Positions 54,842-62,821 of a DNA stretch of 64,000 nucleotides are shown piece after piece. The notes under the pieces were generated by a model, which did not search any database, was not told the origin of the DNA, and saw nothing but the letters and a program-made list of their open reading frames with translations. Each line of letters opens with the position of its first letter. Positions within the stretch are counted from its first letter, which is position 1. The position numbers were made by a program, and so were the translations under genes. Origin of the DNA: Occultella aeris (GTDB lineage Bacteria > Actinomycetota > Actinomycetes > Actinomycetales > Beutenbergiaceae); the NCBI RefSeq assembly GCF_902703175.1, contig NZ_CACRYJ010000028.1, positions 1 to 64,000 on the forward strand, read 5' to 3'.

Positions 54842-55213
54842 ATGCGCGTGGTAACCCGGGGCGATGCCGCGGTACTGCCCGAGGACCCGCACGATCTGGC
54901 ACCTGGTGCGTTGAGCCGTGGCGGCACGGTTGCGGCGCTCCTCGGGACGGCACTGGTCACGGTCGGCTTCGCCGTCGGTATGTGGTTCGTGCCCACGGAC
55001 CCGCCCCCGGGTTCCGGGACGGTCTGGTTCATCGGCTGGAACCTGTTCCCGTTGCTGTTCACGCTCCCGGTGACCGTCACGTGCGGCTACTTCCTGTCCC
55101 GCTCGCGCCGGTCCCACGCGTTCGTCGCGAACTACGACCGGCTCCGTCGGAGCACGACGCACGTCGAGGGGATCCTGCGTGAGGTGGCGGCCAAGAGGCA
55201 ACTGCTCGAATGA
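54842..55213 (+). CDS. Small two-helix membrane protein
   Basis: 123 residues with membrane helices at about 28-49 and 62-86 and a basic C-terminal cytoplasmic helix (SRRSHAFVANYDRLRRSTTH). ATG 54842 and GTG 54848 are both possible starts; TAGCAT lies 4 and 10 nt before them respectively. No family recognised. It follows the GPP34 gene by 32 bp. Confidence 0.7.
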   Translation: MRVVTRGDAAVLPEDPHDLAPGALSRGGTVAALLGTALVTVGFAVGMWFVPTDPPPGSGTVWFIGWNLFPLLFTLPVTVTCGYFLSRSRRSHAFVANYDRLRRSTTHVEGILREVAAKRQLLE

Positions 55214-55251
55214 TGCCGAGAATCCGGGTGGAGAACGCCCGGAATGGTCCC

Positions 55252-55257
55252 TAGTCT
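55252..55257 (+). promoter_or_regulatory. -10 box for a VOC gene
   Basis: TAGTCT lies 7 nt before ATG 55265, which supports that start over the in-frame GTG at 55244. Confidence 0.5.
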
Positions 55258-55264
55258 CGCGATC

Positions 55265-55663
55265 ATGGCCGTGCACTGGACCCTCGGTGGTGACGCGAAC
55301 GACCCACGACGTCTCGCGGACTTCTGGTCGGTGGCCCTCGGCTATGTGGCCGAGCCCGGCTACGACGACCCTGACGGCGCCTCGATCATCGACCCGGACG
55401 GGCACGGACCCGCGATCGGGTGGCTGCGCGTGCCCGAGGGCAAGAGCGCGAAGAACCGGCTGCACATCGACATCCGGGTGGCCGGCGAGCCACCGTGGGA
55501 CTGGGTCCGGCGGGCGGAGCTGATCCGCGAGAAGGTGTCGGAACTGACCGCCGCCGGCGCCACCCGGGTCCGCGACGAGCAGTACCTCGACGACGACGGC
55601 CGGACCATCCTCGGCCACGTGGTGATGACGGACCCCGAGGGCAACGAGTTCTGCGTCGCCTGA
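55265..55663 (+). CDS. VOC-family (glyoxalase-like) protein
   Basis: 132 residues of the VOC superfamily, subgroup with VHWTLGGDANDPRRLADFWS and VALGY, NRLHIDIRVAG (ligand-position histidine) and VVMTDPEGNEFCVA at the end. These are the standard N- and C-terminal halves of a glyoxalase-like fold. Function not specified by sequence. A degraded VOC gene follows on the opposite strand, so this is the working copy of the two. Confidence 0.9.
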   Translation: MAVHWTLGGDANDPRRLADFWSVALGYVAEPGYDDPDGASIIDPDGHGPAIGWLRVPEGKSAKNRLHIDIRVAGEPPWDWVRRAELIREKVSELTAAGATRVRDEQYLDDDGRTILGHVVMTDPEGNEFCVA

Positions 55664-55678
55664 CGAGTGCCTGTCGGG

Positions 55679-55990
55679 TCAGACGGCGACGCGCTGGGCG
55701 GGCTGGATCGGGGTGGCCGTCCGGGTCCTCGACGAAGGCCACCGAAGCCGCCCCTCCAGGAACGGGTGCGGACCCTCGTGGTCCGAGGCCCAGCAGCGAG
55801 CGCGAGCGCGTACGCGCCGTCGACGTCGTCGATCCCAGATCGTCACGCACGCCCTGTGCCCGGAGGTCACCGGGGTGAGCCCCTGGCTGCTCGCCGCTGG
55901 GCCGGGCAGGCCAGCCCGAGCCCGAACCCACCGAGCGTCATCTCGATCTTGACGGCCGCCGTCGGGCTGGACCGGAACGTAGAAGTCCAT
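55679..55990 (-). pseudogene. VOC-family gene with multiple frameshifts
   Basis: Recognisable VOC segments appear in order but in changing frames on the minus strand. MDFYVPVQPDG (from ATG 55990) and VKIEMTLGGFGLGLA (shifted) come first, then RACVTIW. IDDVDGAYALALAAG (shifted), SDHEGPHPFLEGRL (back) and VAFVEDPDGHP (shifted) follow, and last IQPAQRVAV ending at the TGA. At least four frame changes are needed to join them. No intact frame spans it, so it is a decaying gene unless the sequence is faulty. It sits 9 bp behind the nucleotidyltransferase-like gene. Confidence 0.8.
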
Positions 55991-55999
55991 TCCTCGACG

Positions 56000-56746
56000 C
56001 TACTGCGTGAGGGCGAGCGCCCTAAGGGCGGGAGCGAGCCGATCGGCGAGACCCTGGTCGTGGCGGGCGGCCTCCTCGGCCAACGCAGCCAGGCCGGCGG
56101 TGTGTGCTCGGCGCAGCTCCTCCGGTTCGACGGCGCAGGGCCGGGTCGCGGCGAGCGCGTCCAGTTCGCCGACAGGCAGTCGGTCGACGCCGCGACCCTG
56201 GTGGGGGTTGAGGCCATGGCGCAGGCACGCGAGCGAGATCAGGCGCTCCCTGATCCCGTCGAGCATGATCGACGCCTGCCAGAGCCGGCCGCGGGCGACG
56301 GCCGAGCGGGAGTGCAACGCGTACAGCCAGGCCATGGCGACCAGGTTCGCCGGCTCCGGCAGGGTCGGCTCCGTCGCCGCGTTGGGCGCGCCGAACAGCA
56401 CCCGGAACCCAGGCTCGGTGGCCCGGAAGGAGTCACGGCGCCAGAAGGAGAGGTCCACCTGGAGGGAGTTCGCGAGCAGGAAGACCCGGAACAGGGTGCC
56501 GGCGCCGTGGACGTCGAGGGTGTCGGCGACGTCCTGCTCGGTGCGCAGCCACGCCGTCCAGTCGTCCGCGACGTCGTCCGGGTCCACGCCGTCGGCGATC
56601 TGCAGGGCCAGGTCGATGTCGGACCACCGGTCCTGGCCACCGGTCGCCGCGGAGCCGACCAGGGCCGCTCCGACGACCCGAGGATCACAGCGGGCATGCT
56701 CCTCCAGGAGCCGGACCAACTCGTCCCGGAACTGCGTGGTGAACAT
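56000..56746 (-). CDS. Nucleotidyltransferase-domain protein
   Basis: 248 residues. The N-terminal nucleotidyltransferase-type domain has GSAATG (31-36), SDIDLA (42-47) with the metal aspartates, and a third acidic residue in LQVDLSFW, as in Pol-beta-like transferases (kanamycin nucleotidyltransferase, MNT). The helical C-terminal half (about 120-248) carries RSAVARGRLWQASIMLDGIR, typical of the substrate-side domain of this group. The substrate is unknown and an antibiotic is not implied. ATG 56746 is 8 nt after TACCAT. Confidence 0.82.
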   Translation of the reverse strand: MFTTQFRDELVRLLEEHARCDPRVVGAALVGSAATGGQDRWSDIDLALQIADGVDPDDVADDWTAWLRTEQDVADTLDVHGAGTLFRVFLLANSLQVDLSFWRRDSFRATEPGFRVLFGAPNAATEPTLPEPANLVAMAWLYALHSRSAVARGRLWQASIMLDGIRERLISLACLRHGLNPHQGRGVDRLPVGELDALAATRPCAVEPEELRRAHTAGLAALAEEAARHDQGLADRLAPALRALALTQ

Positions 56747-56754
56747 GGGATCCG

Positions 56755-56760
56755 ATGGTA
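56755..56760 (-). promoter_or_regulatory. -10 box for the nucleotidyltransferase-like gene
   Basis: TACCAT lies 8 nt before ATG 56746 on the minus strand, consistent with a leaderless or near-leaderless start. Confidence 0.4.
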
Positions 56761-56937
56761 GGCCAGGCGGAAGGCGTCGAGCCGTGGCCAGTAGCGACGC
56801 GACGCCGCTGTGACGACCGGAGGCGTTCAACCAGGTCCTCGGCGACGTCCCTGCGCCGGGTGGGCCGAGCCGCCGCACCGATCCTTTGGCCGACGCGGCT
56901 CGCCTCCCTGCGAGCAGTCACGGGTCACCACATCCGG

Positions 56938-58689
56938 ATGATGTCGCCGGGTGCCCTCTCGCACGATGCTGACGACCGTGCGCCCGACTCTCACGTTCCG
57001 GAGGTGCTCGTGCAACGTCCGCTCGCTGGTCTGACCCGCCAGAACCTGACGCGCGAGCTGCTCGCCGGCGTGACGCTCCTTGCCATCGCGGTCCCGCTGA
57101 ACATCGGATACGCCCAGATCGCGGGGCTCCCGGCGACCGCGGGTCTGTACGCGCTCGTGCTGCCCACGATCGTCTACGCGCTCACGGTGTCCTCCCGCCA
57201 ACTGGTGGTCTCCCCGGATGCCGCGGCCGCGGCCCTGGTGGCGTCGTCGATCGGCGGGCTCGCGGTCGCGGGCAGCGCCGACTACTCGACGCTGGCCCTG
57301 GCTCAGGCGATCATCGTCGGCGTTCTGTTCCTCGCACTGTCCTACTTCAAGCTCGGGTTCTTGGCCGACTTCCTGTCGAAGCCGATCCTGGTGGGTTTCG
57401 TGGGGGGCCTGGCCCTGGACATCATGGTCAGCCAGATCGCGAAGATGCTCGGAGTATCGATCGACTCGGGCGGGGAGTTCGTGGACAAGGTGGCCGGCCT
57501 CGTCACGGATATCGGCACGACGAATCCCTGGTCGTTGCTGATCTCGGTCGCAGCCGTCGCGGTACTGCTCGGCGGCCGCCGACTCATCCCGGCCGTGCCG
57601 TGGGCGCTGATCGTCCTGGTGGTCACCACGGTCGCCGTCCTCCTGACGAACGCGTCCGCCGCCGGCGTGGACGTGCTGGGCGAGGTGCCCGCCGGACCAC
57701 CGCAACTGACGTGGCCGACCATCGAGCTCTCACTCTGGCTCGCCCTGATTCCCTCCGCGATCGCACTGACCCTCGTGACGACCGCGGAAGGGCTCCTGGT
57801 CGCGCGCTCCTACGGTGAGAAACACGGCTATCCCACGAGCCCGAATCGCGACCTGTTCGCGTTCGGTGTCGGCAACATCGTCGCCGGTGCCTCGGGAAGC
57901 TTCACCATGGGTTCCTCGACATCGCGCACGGCGGCGATGGATCAGGCTGGATCCCGGACCCAACTGCCGTCGCTGGTGCTGGCCGTCGGCACCTTCCTGC
58001 TGCTGGTGTTCGGCACCGCCCTGCTGGCTGACATCCCGTCCCCCGCCATCGGGGCGATCGTCGGCGTGGCGATCATCCCGCTGCTCGGGATCCGCGAGTT
58101 CGCCGCGCTGTGGCGCAAGGACCACTTCGAGTTCGCGATCGGCGCCGTCTGCTTCGTCGTCACCCTCGTGGTGGGTTCGATCGCGGGAATCGTCGTGGCG
58201 TTCGTCCTCGCCCTCATCAACCTCGCCAAGCGGGCCGCGCACCCGGCGATCGATGTGCTCGCCGCCTCCGGTGAACCCGGAGAGTCACTGCTGACGGACG
58301 CCCCCAGAGGGAGCACAACCGCTCCGGGCGTGATCGTCATCCGGCTCGCCGCACCGCTGTTCTTCGCGAACGGGGACGTGTTCAGCCGGGCCGTGAAGAG
58401 CGCGATCACGGGCGCCGAGCCTGGCGCTGTCCGCCATCTCGTCGTCGACATGGAGGCGGTCACCGACGTCGACGTCACCGGCGCCGAGTCGTTCGAGGCA
58501 CTCCTGCAATGGCTCGACGGTCAGGGCGTCTCGGTCGGTTTCAGCCGCGTCCGCGCCGCGACCCTCGAGCGGGCGACCAGGCTCGACCTCATCGGCGGTC
58601 GGGCTGTCTATCCCACCAACCGTGCCGCGCTCTCCGCCCTGGCCGCGGATGAGCCCGTGGCACCCGCAGCCGCCGGTGAGGGGAGGTAG
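56938..58689 (+). CDS. SulP-family anion transporter with STAS domain
   Basis: 583-residue membrane transporter of the SLC26/SulP family, usually for sulfate, bicarbonate or other anions. An N-terminal tail is followed by about 12-14 helices (roughly 30-430), with the family segments VPLNIGYAQIAGLPATAGLY and TSPNRDLFAFGVGNIVAGAS. A cytoplasmic STAS domain (about 460-560) contains VIRLAAPLFFANGDVFSRAV and LVVDMEAVTDVDVTGAESF. ATG 56938 (or 56941) is chosen because the sequence before it is not protein-like. The ion specificity cannot be read. DUF6325 and SHOCT proteins follow on the same strand. Confidence 0.93.
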   Translation: MMSPGALSHDADDRAPDSHVPEVLVQRPLAGLTRQNLTRELLAGVTLLAIAVPLNIGYAQIAGLPATAGLYALVLPTIVYALTVSSRQLVVSPDAAAAALVASSIGGLAVAGSADYSTLALAQAIIVGVLFLALSYFKLGFLADFLSKPILVGFVGGLALDIMVSQIAKMLGVSIDSGGEFVDKVAGLVTDIGTTNPWSLLISVAAVAVLLGGRRLIPAVPWALIVLVVTTVAVLLTNASAAGVDVLGEVPAGPPQLTWPTIELSLWLALIPSAIALTLVTTAEGLLVARSYGEKHGYPTSPNRDLFAFGVGNIVAGASGSFTMGSSTSRTAAMDQAGSRTQLPSLVLAVGTFLLLVFGTALLADIPSPAIGAIVGVAIIPLLGIREFAALWRKDHFEFAIGAVCFVVTLVVGSIAGIVVAFVLALINLAKRAAHPAIDVLAASGEPGESLLTDAPRGSTTAPGVIVIRLAAPLFFANGDVFSRAVKSAITGAEPGAVRHLVVDMEAVTDVDVTGAESFEALLQWLDGQGVSVGFSRVRAATLERATRLDLIGGRAVYPTNRAALSALAADEPVAPAAAGEGR

Positions 58690-58760
58690 CCCCAGCCTGC
58701 ACTCGTGACCGGCACTTCCACGAACGGCACGGACATCTGTACATCCCAGGAAGGAAACCC

Positions 58761-59192
58761 ATGACACAGTTCACGTACGGCCCCGTCGAGCTCTACCTCG
58801 TCGGATTCGAGGGCGACCGGCCAAGTCCGGGCGTCGTCTCGGCACTCACGGAACTCATCGACAACGGCTCGGTGCGACTGCTCGACTTCGTGATCGTGTC
58901 CCGATCGGAGTCCGGTGAGATCACCGTGGCCGAGGTCGAGGACCAGATCGACGACTACGGCTTGGGTGACTCCGGCCTCAGCGCGACGGGTCTCGTCGCC
59001 GAGGAGGACATCGCCGAGTTCGCCGAGCTCATCCCACCGGGCGCCTCTGCCGCACTCGTCGCCCTGGAGCTCTCCTGGGCTCGGACCCTCGCGGACCGGC
59101 TCGACGCCTCCGGTGGCGTTGTCCTGCGCACCGAGCGGATCCCTGCACCGATCGTCAACGCCATCACCGATGCACTCGCATCCGAACAGTAA
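58761..59192 (+). CDS. DUF6325-family protein
   Basis: 143-residue soluble protein: YGPVELYLVGFEGDRPSPGV, LIDNGSVRLLDFVIVSRSES, an acidic centre (EVEDQIDDYGLGDSGL) and LELSWARTLADRLDASGG. It belongs to a small actinobacterial family that occurs next to SHOCT-domain proteins and envelope transporters; its function is unknown. AGGAAGG precedes ATG 58761. It lies 11 bp before the SHOCT gene and is co-transcribed with it. Confidence 0.88.
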   Translation: MTQFTYGPVELYLVGFEGDRPSPGVVSALTELIDNGSVRLLDFVIVSRSESGEITVAEVEDQIDDYGLGDSGLSATGLVAEEDIAEFAELIPPGASAALVALELSWARTLADRLDASGGVVLRTERIPAPIVNAITDALASEQ

Positions 59193-59203
59193 GGAGAACC
59201 GAC

Positions 59204-59542
59204 ATGCCCTTGATGAGGAGATTCGGACGACCTGGCCTCATCGGCCTCGCCGCACGCACCGCCGTGGTGGCCGGCACAGCCACCGCCGTCAGCGGCGGGA
59301 TGGCCAACCGACGACAACGGCAGGCGCAGGCCCAGTACGAGCAGGAACAGTACGAGACTGCCCAAGCCCAGGCGCAGCTGAACGCCGCTGCGCAGAACGC
59401 CGTCGCACAGCAGGCGCCGGCGTCCGCGGCACCCGTCGGCGGCGACCTGGTCGATGAGCTGCAGCGGCTGGCGTCCCTGCGTGACTCCGGCGCACTCACC
59501 GACGCCGAGTTCGACGCCGCCAAGGCACGCCTACTCGGCTGA
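59204..59542 (+). CDS. SHOCT-domain small protein
   Basis: 112 residues. A basic N-terminus with one hydrophobic helix (about 10-30) is followed by a Gln/Ala-rich linker (about 33-75) and a C-terminal SHOCT hairpin, LVDELQRLASLRDSGALTDA then EFDAAKARLLG. SHOCT domains mediate oligomerisation or membrane-linked interactions. AAGGAG precedes ATG 59204. It probably works with the DUF6325 protein encoded just upstream. Confidence 0.88.
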   Translation: MPLMRRFGRPGLIGLAARTAVVAGTATAVSGGMANRRQRQAQAQYEQEQYETAQAQAQLNAAAQNAVAQQAPASAAPVGGDLVDELQRLASLRDSGALTDAEFDAAKARLLG

Positions 59543-59642
59543 TAGACCGACCTAGGGAGGCGGAGGCGAGTATCGGGGCAATACGCCGCCCGGCTCCGAC
59601 CGGGCACCCGGCCGTGGGACAGCCGTCCCGGTTGGGACGCAA

Positions 59643-60329
59643 TCACCGTTGGCCGGGATGTTGAGGGGAGCGTGCGGCTGTGGCCATCTCGGGATCGATC
59701 CGGCATGGGCTTGGGTAGTCGGTGTTGTCGACGACGTACGTGGCCCGCCTCCACGGGTGCGCCGCCGCGAAGTACAGCCGCTGACCACCGACGTAGCGGC
59801 GCATCGTCGGGTGCTCGGGATCTGGGTGGCTGCCATCGCGCACCGCCATCCGCGCGGCGCTCACCGTGAAGGGCACATCGAGGAAGGCGGAGGCGTCCCA
59901 CACCGGGGCGAGTTCGTCGCGGTGCAGGAACAGGCCCTCCACCACGGTGACGGCGTCCGGCGGAGCGAACGCCGTCTCGACCGTTATCGACGTTTCGGTG
60001 TCGAGGTCGTACACCGCCGGGCGGTACCAGCCAGTTCCTCCGGGGCTCAGAGGACTCAGCACCTGTTCCCTGAGCGCTGGGTAGTCGTAGCTGTCCATCC
60101 AGTAGCCCTCTGGCGACGTGCGCCCCTTGGCGTGCCTGACCGCCGCAGGGTTGAGGAAGGCATCAGCGTGGATGAGAATCGCCGGTCGCCGTTCTTCGAG
60201 GTGCGAGACGAGCAGGGTGGCGAACGAGGTCTTGCCACTCCCGTCGACACCGTCGACGGCCACCAGCCGGCGCCCTGCGCCGAGCCGCCGGAGCAGGTCA
60301 TCCGCAAGCCACTCGACGAAGGAGTCCAT
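59643..60329 (-). CDS. Uridine kinase-like P-loop kinase
   Basis: 228 residues. The Walker A loop GVDGSGKTS (27-35) is followed by HADAFLNP (a DxF motif like that of uridine kinase), then EGYWMDSYDYPALREQV and VVEGLFLHRDELAPVWD. These match the uridine kinase/phosphoribulokinase class, although actinobacterial members of this branch are not well characterised. ATG 60329 gives the correct N-terminus. No pyrimidine genes are nearby. Confidence 0.88.
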   Translation of the reverse strand: MDSFVEWLADDLLRRLGAGRRLVAVDGVDGSGKTSFATLLVSHLEERRPAILIHADAFLNPAAVRHAKGRTSPEGYWMDSYDYPALREQVLSPLSPGGTGWYRPAVYDLDTETSITVETAFAPPDAVTVVEGLFLHRDELAPVWDASAFLDVPFTVSAARMAVRDGSHPDPEHPTMRRYVGGQRLYFAAAHPWRRATYVVDNTDYPSPCRIDPEMATAARSPQHPGQR

Positions 60330-60426
60330 GTCGTCACTATTCCAGCGCCCGCCTACCCGGCCCGCACCTCCGAAGCCCCCCGGAGGTCCGCGCCCCGGGC
60401 AGGCGTGCCGCGCGGTTCGGCCCGGT

Positions 60427-61401
60427 TCAGACGACCTGGGCAGCCACCAGCGCGCGGACCTGCGCGGTGTCCATCGGACCGAGGGCACCGCTGAGCGAGG
60501 CGGCCAGGTCCTCGTACGGGTCGGTGACCGTCAGCTCACGAGCCGCGATGGCCAGCCGGTCGACCGTCCACGGTTCGGCGCCGGAGCTGATGGTCTCCCC
60601 CGCGGACCACCCGCGGTTTATCGTCACCGCGGTCGCGCGCACGCTCAGCACCTGGCCGGTTAGCGGACAGTCCGCAGCCGCGAGGTACGCGGCGACGGGC
60701 GCGATCACCGCGGGGTGGTTCGGGTCGAACGCACCCGGGGTCGCCGGCGCGGTGGGCATGCCGGGGACGGCGGCTGTCAGCCGGGTGCGGATCATCGAGG
60801 GCGACAGGCAGTTCACCCGCACGCCGAGGACGCCCAGTTCGAGTGCGTGCACGGTGGTCATCGCGGCCACCCCCGCATTGGCTGCGGCGTAGTTGGTCTG
60901 CGTGGGCAGCGGGTTGAGCAGACCTGACCCGGAAGCGGTGTTGATGATGCTCCGGTCCGCCCGGGCTCCCGCCGCATGCTGCTCGCGAAAGTACGTCGCC
61001 GCCCAGTGGCTGATCGCGAACGTGCCCTTCAGCTTCACCGCCACGACATCATCGAACGCAGCCTCGCTGAGTCGGCCGAGCGCGCCGCCCCGCTCGATCC
61101 CGGCATTATTGATGACCACATGCAGGTCGCCGAAGGCCCTGACGGCGGTCGCCACCACCCGGGCGGCGCCGGACCAGTCGGCGACGCTGTCGGTGTTCGC
61201 CACCGCCCGGCCGCCGGCGGCAACGATCTCGTCGGCGACCTGCCTGGCCACGGAACTGTCGCCACCGCCGCCGTCCGGAGCCACCCCGGGATCGTTGACC
61301 ACCACGGCAGCACCCTGGCCGGCGAGGTAGCGCGCCTCCTCCCGGCCGATCCCTCGGCCCGCGCCGGTGACCACCGCCACGCGCCCGTCCAGACTTCCCA
61401 T
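60427..61401 (-). CDS. SDR-family oxidoreductase with altered catalytic motif
   Basis: 324-residue short-chain dehydrogenase of the hydroxyacyl-CoA dehydrogenase/MFE-2-like branch. The cofactor loop TGAGRGIG (12-19), VVINNAG (95-101) and SIINTASGSG (serine S157) are intact. The catalytic motif, however, reads Y171-AAA-N175, with AAT where YxxxK needs a lysine codon. The extra C-terminal part (about 255-324) is usual for this branch. Reduced or changed activity is likely unless another residue substitutes. It is divergent from a TetR gene with an operator-like repeat between them. Confidence 0.88.
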   Translation of the reverse strand: MGSLDGRVAVVTGAGRGIGREEARYLAGQGAAVVVNDPGVAPDGGGGDSSVARQVADEIVAAGGRAVANTDSVADWSGAARVVATAVRAFGDLHVVINNAGIERGGALGRLSEAAFDDVVAVKLKGTFAISHWAATYFREQHAAGARADRSIINTASGSGLLNPLPTQTNYAAANAGVAAMTTVHALELGVLGVRVNCLSPSMIRTRLTAAVPGMPTAPATPGAFDPNHPAVIAPVAAYLAAADCPLTGQVLSVRATAVTINRGWSAGETISSGAEPWTVDRLAIAARELTVTDPYEDLAASLSGALGPMDTAQVRALVAAQVV

Positions 61402-61486
61402 GTCTGCTCCCTCTCGTTGGCTCCCACCGCACCGTTCTGCGATGCTCGGACCACCGTCACGGGTGGGCCGCGCGAACTCAAGGGCA

Positions 61487-61508
61487 GTACCCGCGCAGTG
61501 TCGGGTAC
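61487..61508. promoter_or_regulatory. Operator-like inverted repeat between SDR and TetR genes
   Basis: GTACCCG (61487-61493) and CGGGTAC (61502-61508) are perfect inverted 7-mers with an 8-bp spacer, in the gap between divergent genes and 20 bp before the TetR start. Confidence 0.5.
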
Positions 61509-61527
61509 CACGACGGAAGGGGCCGGA

Positions 61528-62130
61528 GTGTCGGGTAACGACGGGGATCTGCGGGTCCGCCGCACCCGGCGGATGCTGCGCGCCGCCCTGGCGGACCTCG
61601 TCGCGGAACGCGGCTATGAGGCCGTCTCCATCACCGCCCTCACCGAGCGGGCCCTGGTCAACCGGACCACGTTCTACGCCCACTACCGCAGCAAGTACGA
61701 CCTGCTCGTCGAGGTCGTCGGCGAGACGTTCCGGCCGGTCCGCGAGTTCCCACTGCTGCAGGATGCGGCCGACCCGTGGCGACCTGGGAAAGCGCCGCCC
61801 GCGTGGCTGATCGCCTTCCTCACCGACCTCGATCGGGAGGCTCCCTTCTACCGCGGAGTGCTCGGCGAGGGCGGCTCCGAGCGGCTGCGCACCGACCTAC
61901 GCATCTACTTCGCGGGCCTGCTCGAGCAGCGGATCGGTCGGGCCGCGGTCCCGCAGGACGGAGCGCGGGTGCCCCCCCGGGTCGTGGCGATGATCCTGGC
62001 CGCGGCGGCGCTCGGGTCCCTGACCTGGTGGCTCGAGCAGGATCCGCGCGACCCTCCGGAGCTGGTGGCCACCTGGTACTTGGAGACCGTCGCCCCCGGC
62101 GCCCTGCGTGTCATCGGAAGCGACCCCTGA
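61528..62130 (+). CDS. TetR/AcrR-family transcriptional regulator
   Basis: 200 residues. The N-terminal helix-turn-helix (about 8-60) has RRTRRMLRAALADLVAERGY and SITALTERALVNRTTFYAHY, a variant common in actinobacterial TetR proteins. The C-terminal domain (about 75-200) contains LTDLDREAPFYRGVLGEGGS and ends LETVAPGALRVIGSDP, typical of the YcdC/DhaS-like group. GTG 61528 follows GGAAGGGG. It is placed to control itself and the divergent SDR gene through the GTACCCG repeat. Ligand unknown. Confidence 0.9.
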   Translation: MSGNDGDLRVRRTRRMLRAALADLVAERGYEAVSITALTERALVNRTTFYAHYRSKYDLLVEVVGETFRPVREFPLLQDAADPWRPGKAPPAWLIAFLTDLDREAPFYRGVLGEGGSERLRTDLRIYFAGLLEQRIGRAAVPQDGARVPPRVVAMILAAAALGSLTWWLEQDPRDPPELVATWYLETVAPGALRVIGSDP

Positions 62131-62159
62131 GTCGGGGCGCTTCCGCGGCAGCGCACGAC

Positions 62160-62705
62160 TCACCAGGGCGAGCCGATGCGCGCGACGAACACCACGCAGG
62201 AGAGCAACGCGAACACCAACAGCGAGGCACCCATGACTGGGCCGACCAGGCGGCTGGTGGGTTCGTCGGTCCGGCGCAGGCGGGGCAGCAATCCGAACAG
62301 CGCGGCGGCCTGCATGAGCCCCAGCAACGCCAAGGACCAGTCGCCGAGGAAGAACGCGAGCGGGATGAAGTGCAGCGCCACCACGAGCGCGACCCACCAT
62401 GCCATCCAGCGGCTCTGCGACCGGCGTGCCAGGACCAGGCATCCGGCGCCGGCGAGCAGCACCTCGAGACCGACCACCGCACCGAACCACTCGTACCGAC
62501 CCTCCAGCGCGGAGCCGTCGTCCCAGTGCAGCGCAACGGAGTAGCCGAAGCCGCCGGCCAGGATCGCACCCAGGCCCGACGCGACGCCGAGGCACCACCG
62601 CCATCGGGGTGGCGGGTCCTCCTGGGCCCACCCGCACCACACGAAGGCCATGAGCCCGAACCAGGCGATCGTGAAGGCATGGTCACGCGTGAAGTCGGTG
62701 AGCAT
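62160..62705 (-). CDS. Small multi-pass membrane protein
   Basis: 181 residues with about six hydrophobic helices and very short loops. The N-terminus is MLTDFTRDHAFTIAWFGLMA, and an acidic loop holds DDGSALEGRYEWF. No family recognised; the layout resembles small actinobacterial integral membrane proteins of unknown role. ATG 62705 is 6 nt after TAACGT. Confidence 0.8.
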   Translation of the reverse strand: MLTDFTRDHAFTIAWFGLMAFVWCGWAQEDPPPRWRWCLGVASGLGAILAGGFGYSVALHWDDGSALEGRYEWFGAVVGLEVLLAGAGCLVLARRSQSRWMAWWVALVVALHFIPLAFFLGDWSLALLGLMQAAALFGLLPRLRRTDEPTSRLVGPVMGASLLVFALLSCVVFVARIGSPW

Positions 62706-62711
62706 TCCGCC

Positions 62712-62717
62712 ACGTTA
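62712..62717 (-). promoter_or_regulatory. -10 box for the small membrane protein gene
   Basis: TAACGT lies 6 nt before ATG 62705 on the minus strand, predicting a leaderless message. Confidence 0.45.
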
Positions 62718-62821
62718 GCGCCACGACCACCCAGGGCGACGGGCCTTGGTCGACCCGGGCCACGCCGTCGTCCACTCCGTCTTTCCGAGACATCGCCTCG
62801 GCCTGTGGCGGATCCCGGCCG

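Noticed and set aside
56770-56870. Minus-strand segment DLVERLRSSQRRRVATGH, slightly like an IS5-type transposase end
   Set aside because: Only a few positions match, there are no terminal repeats, and the segment is the upstream region of the SulP gene.
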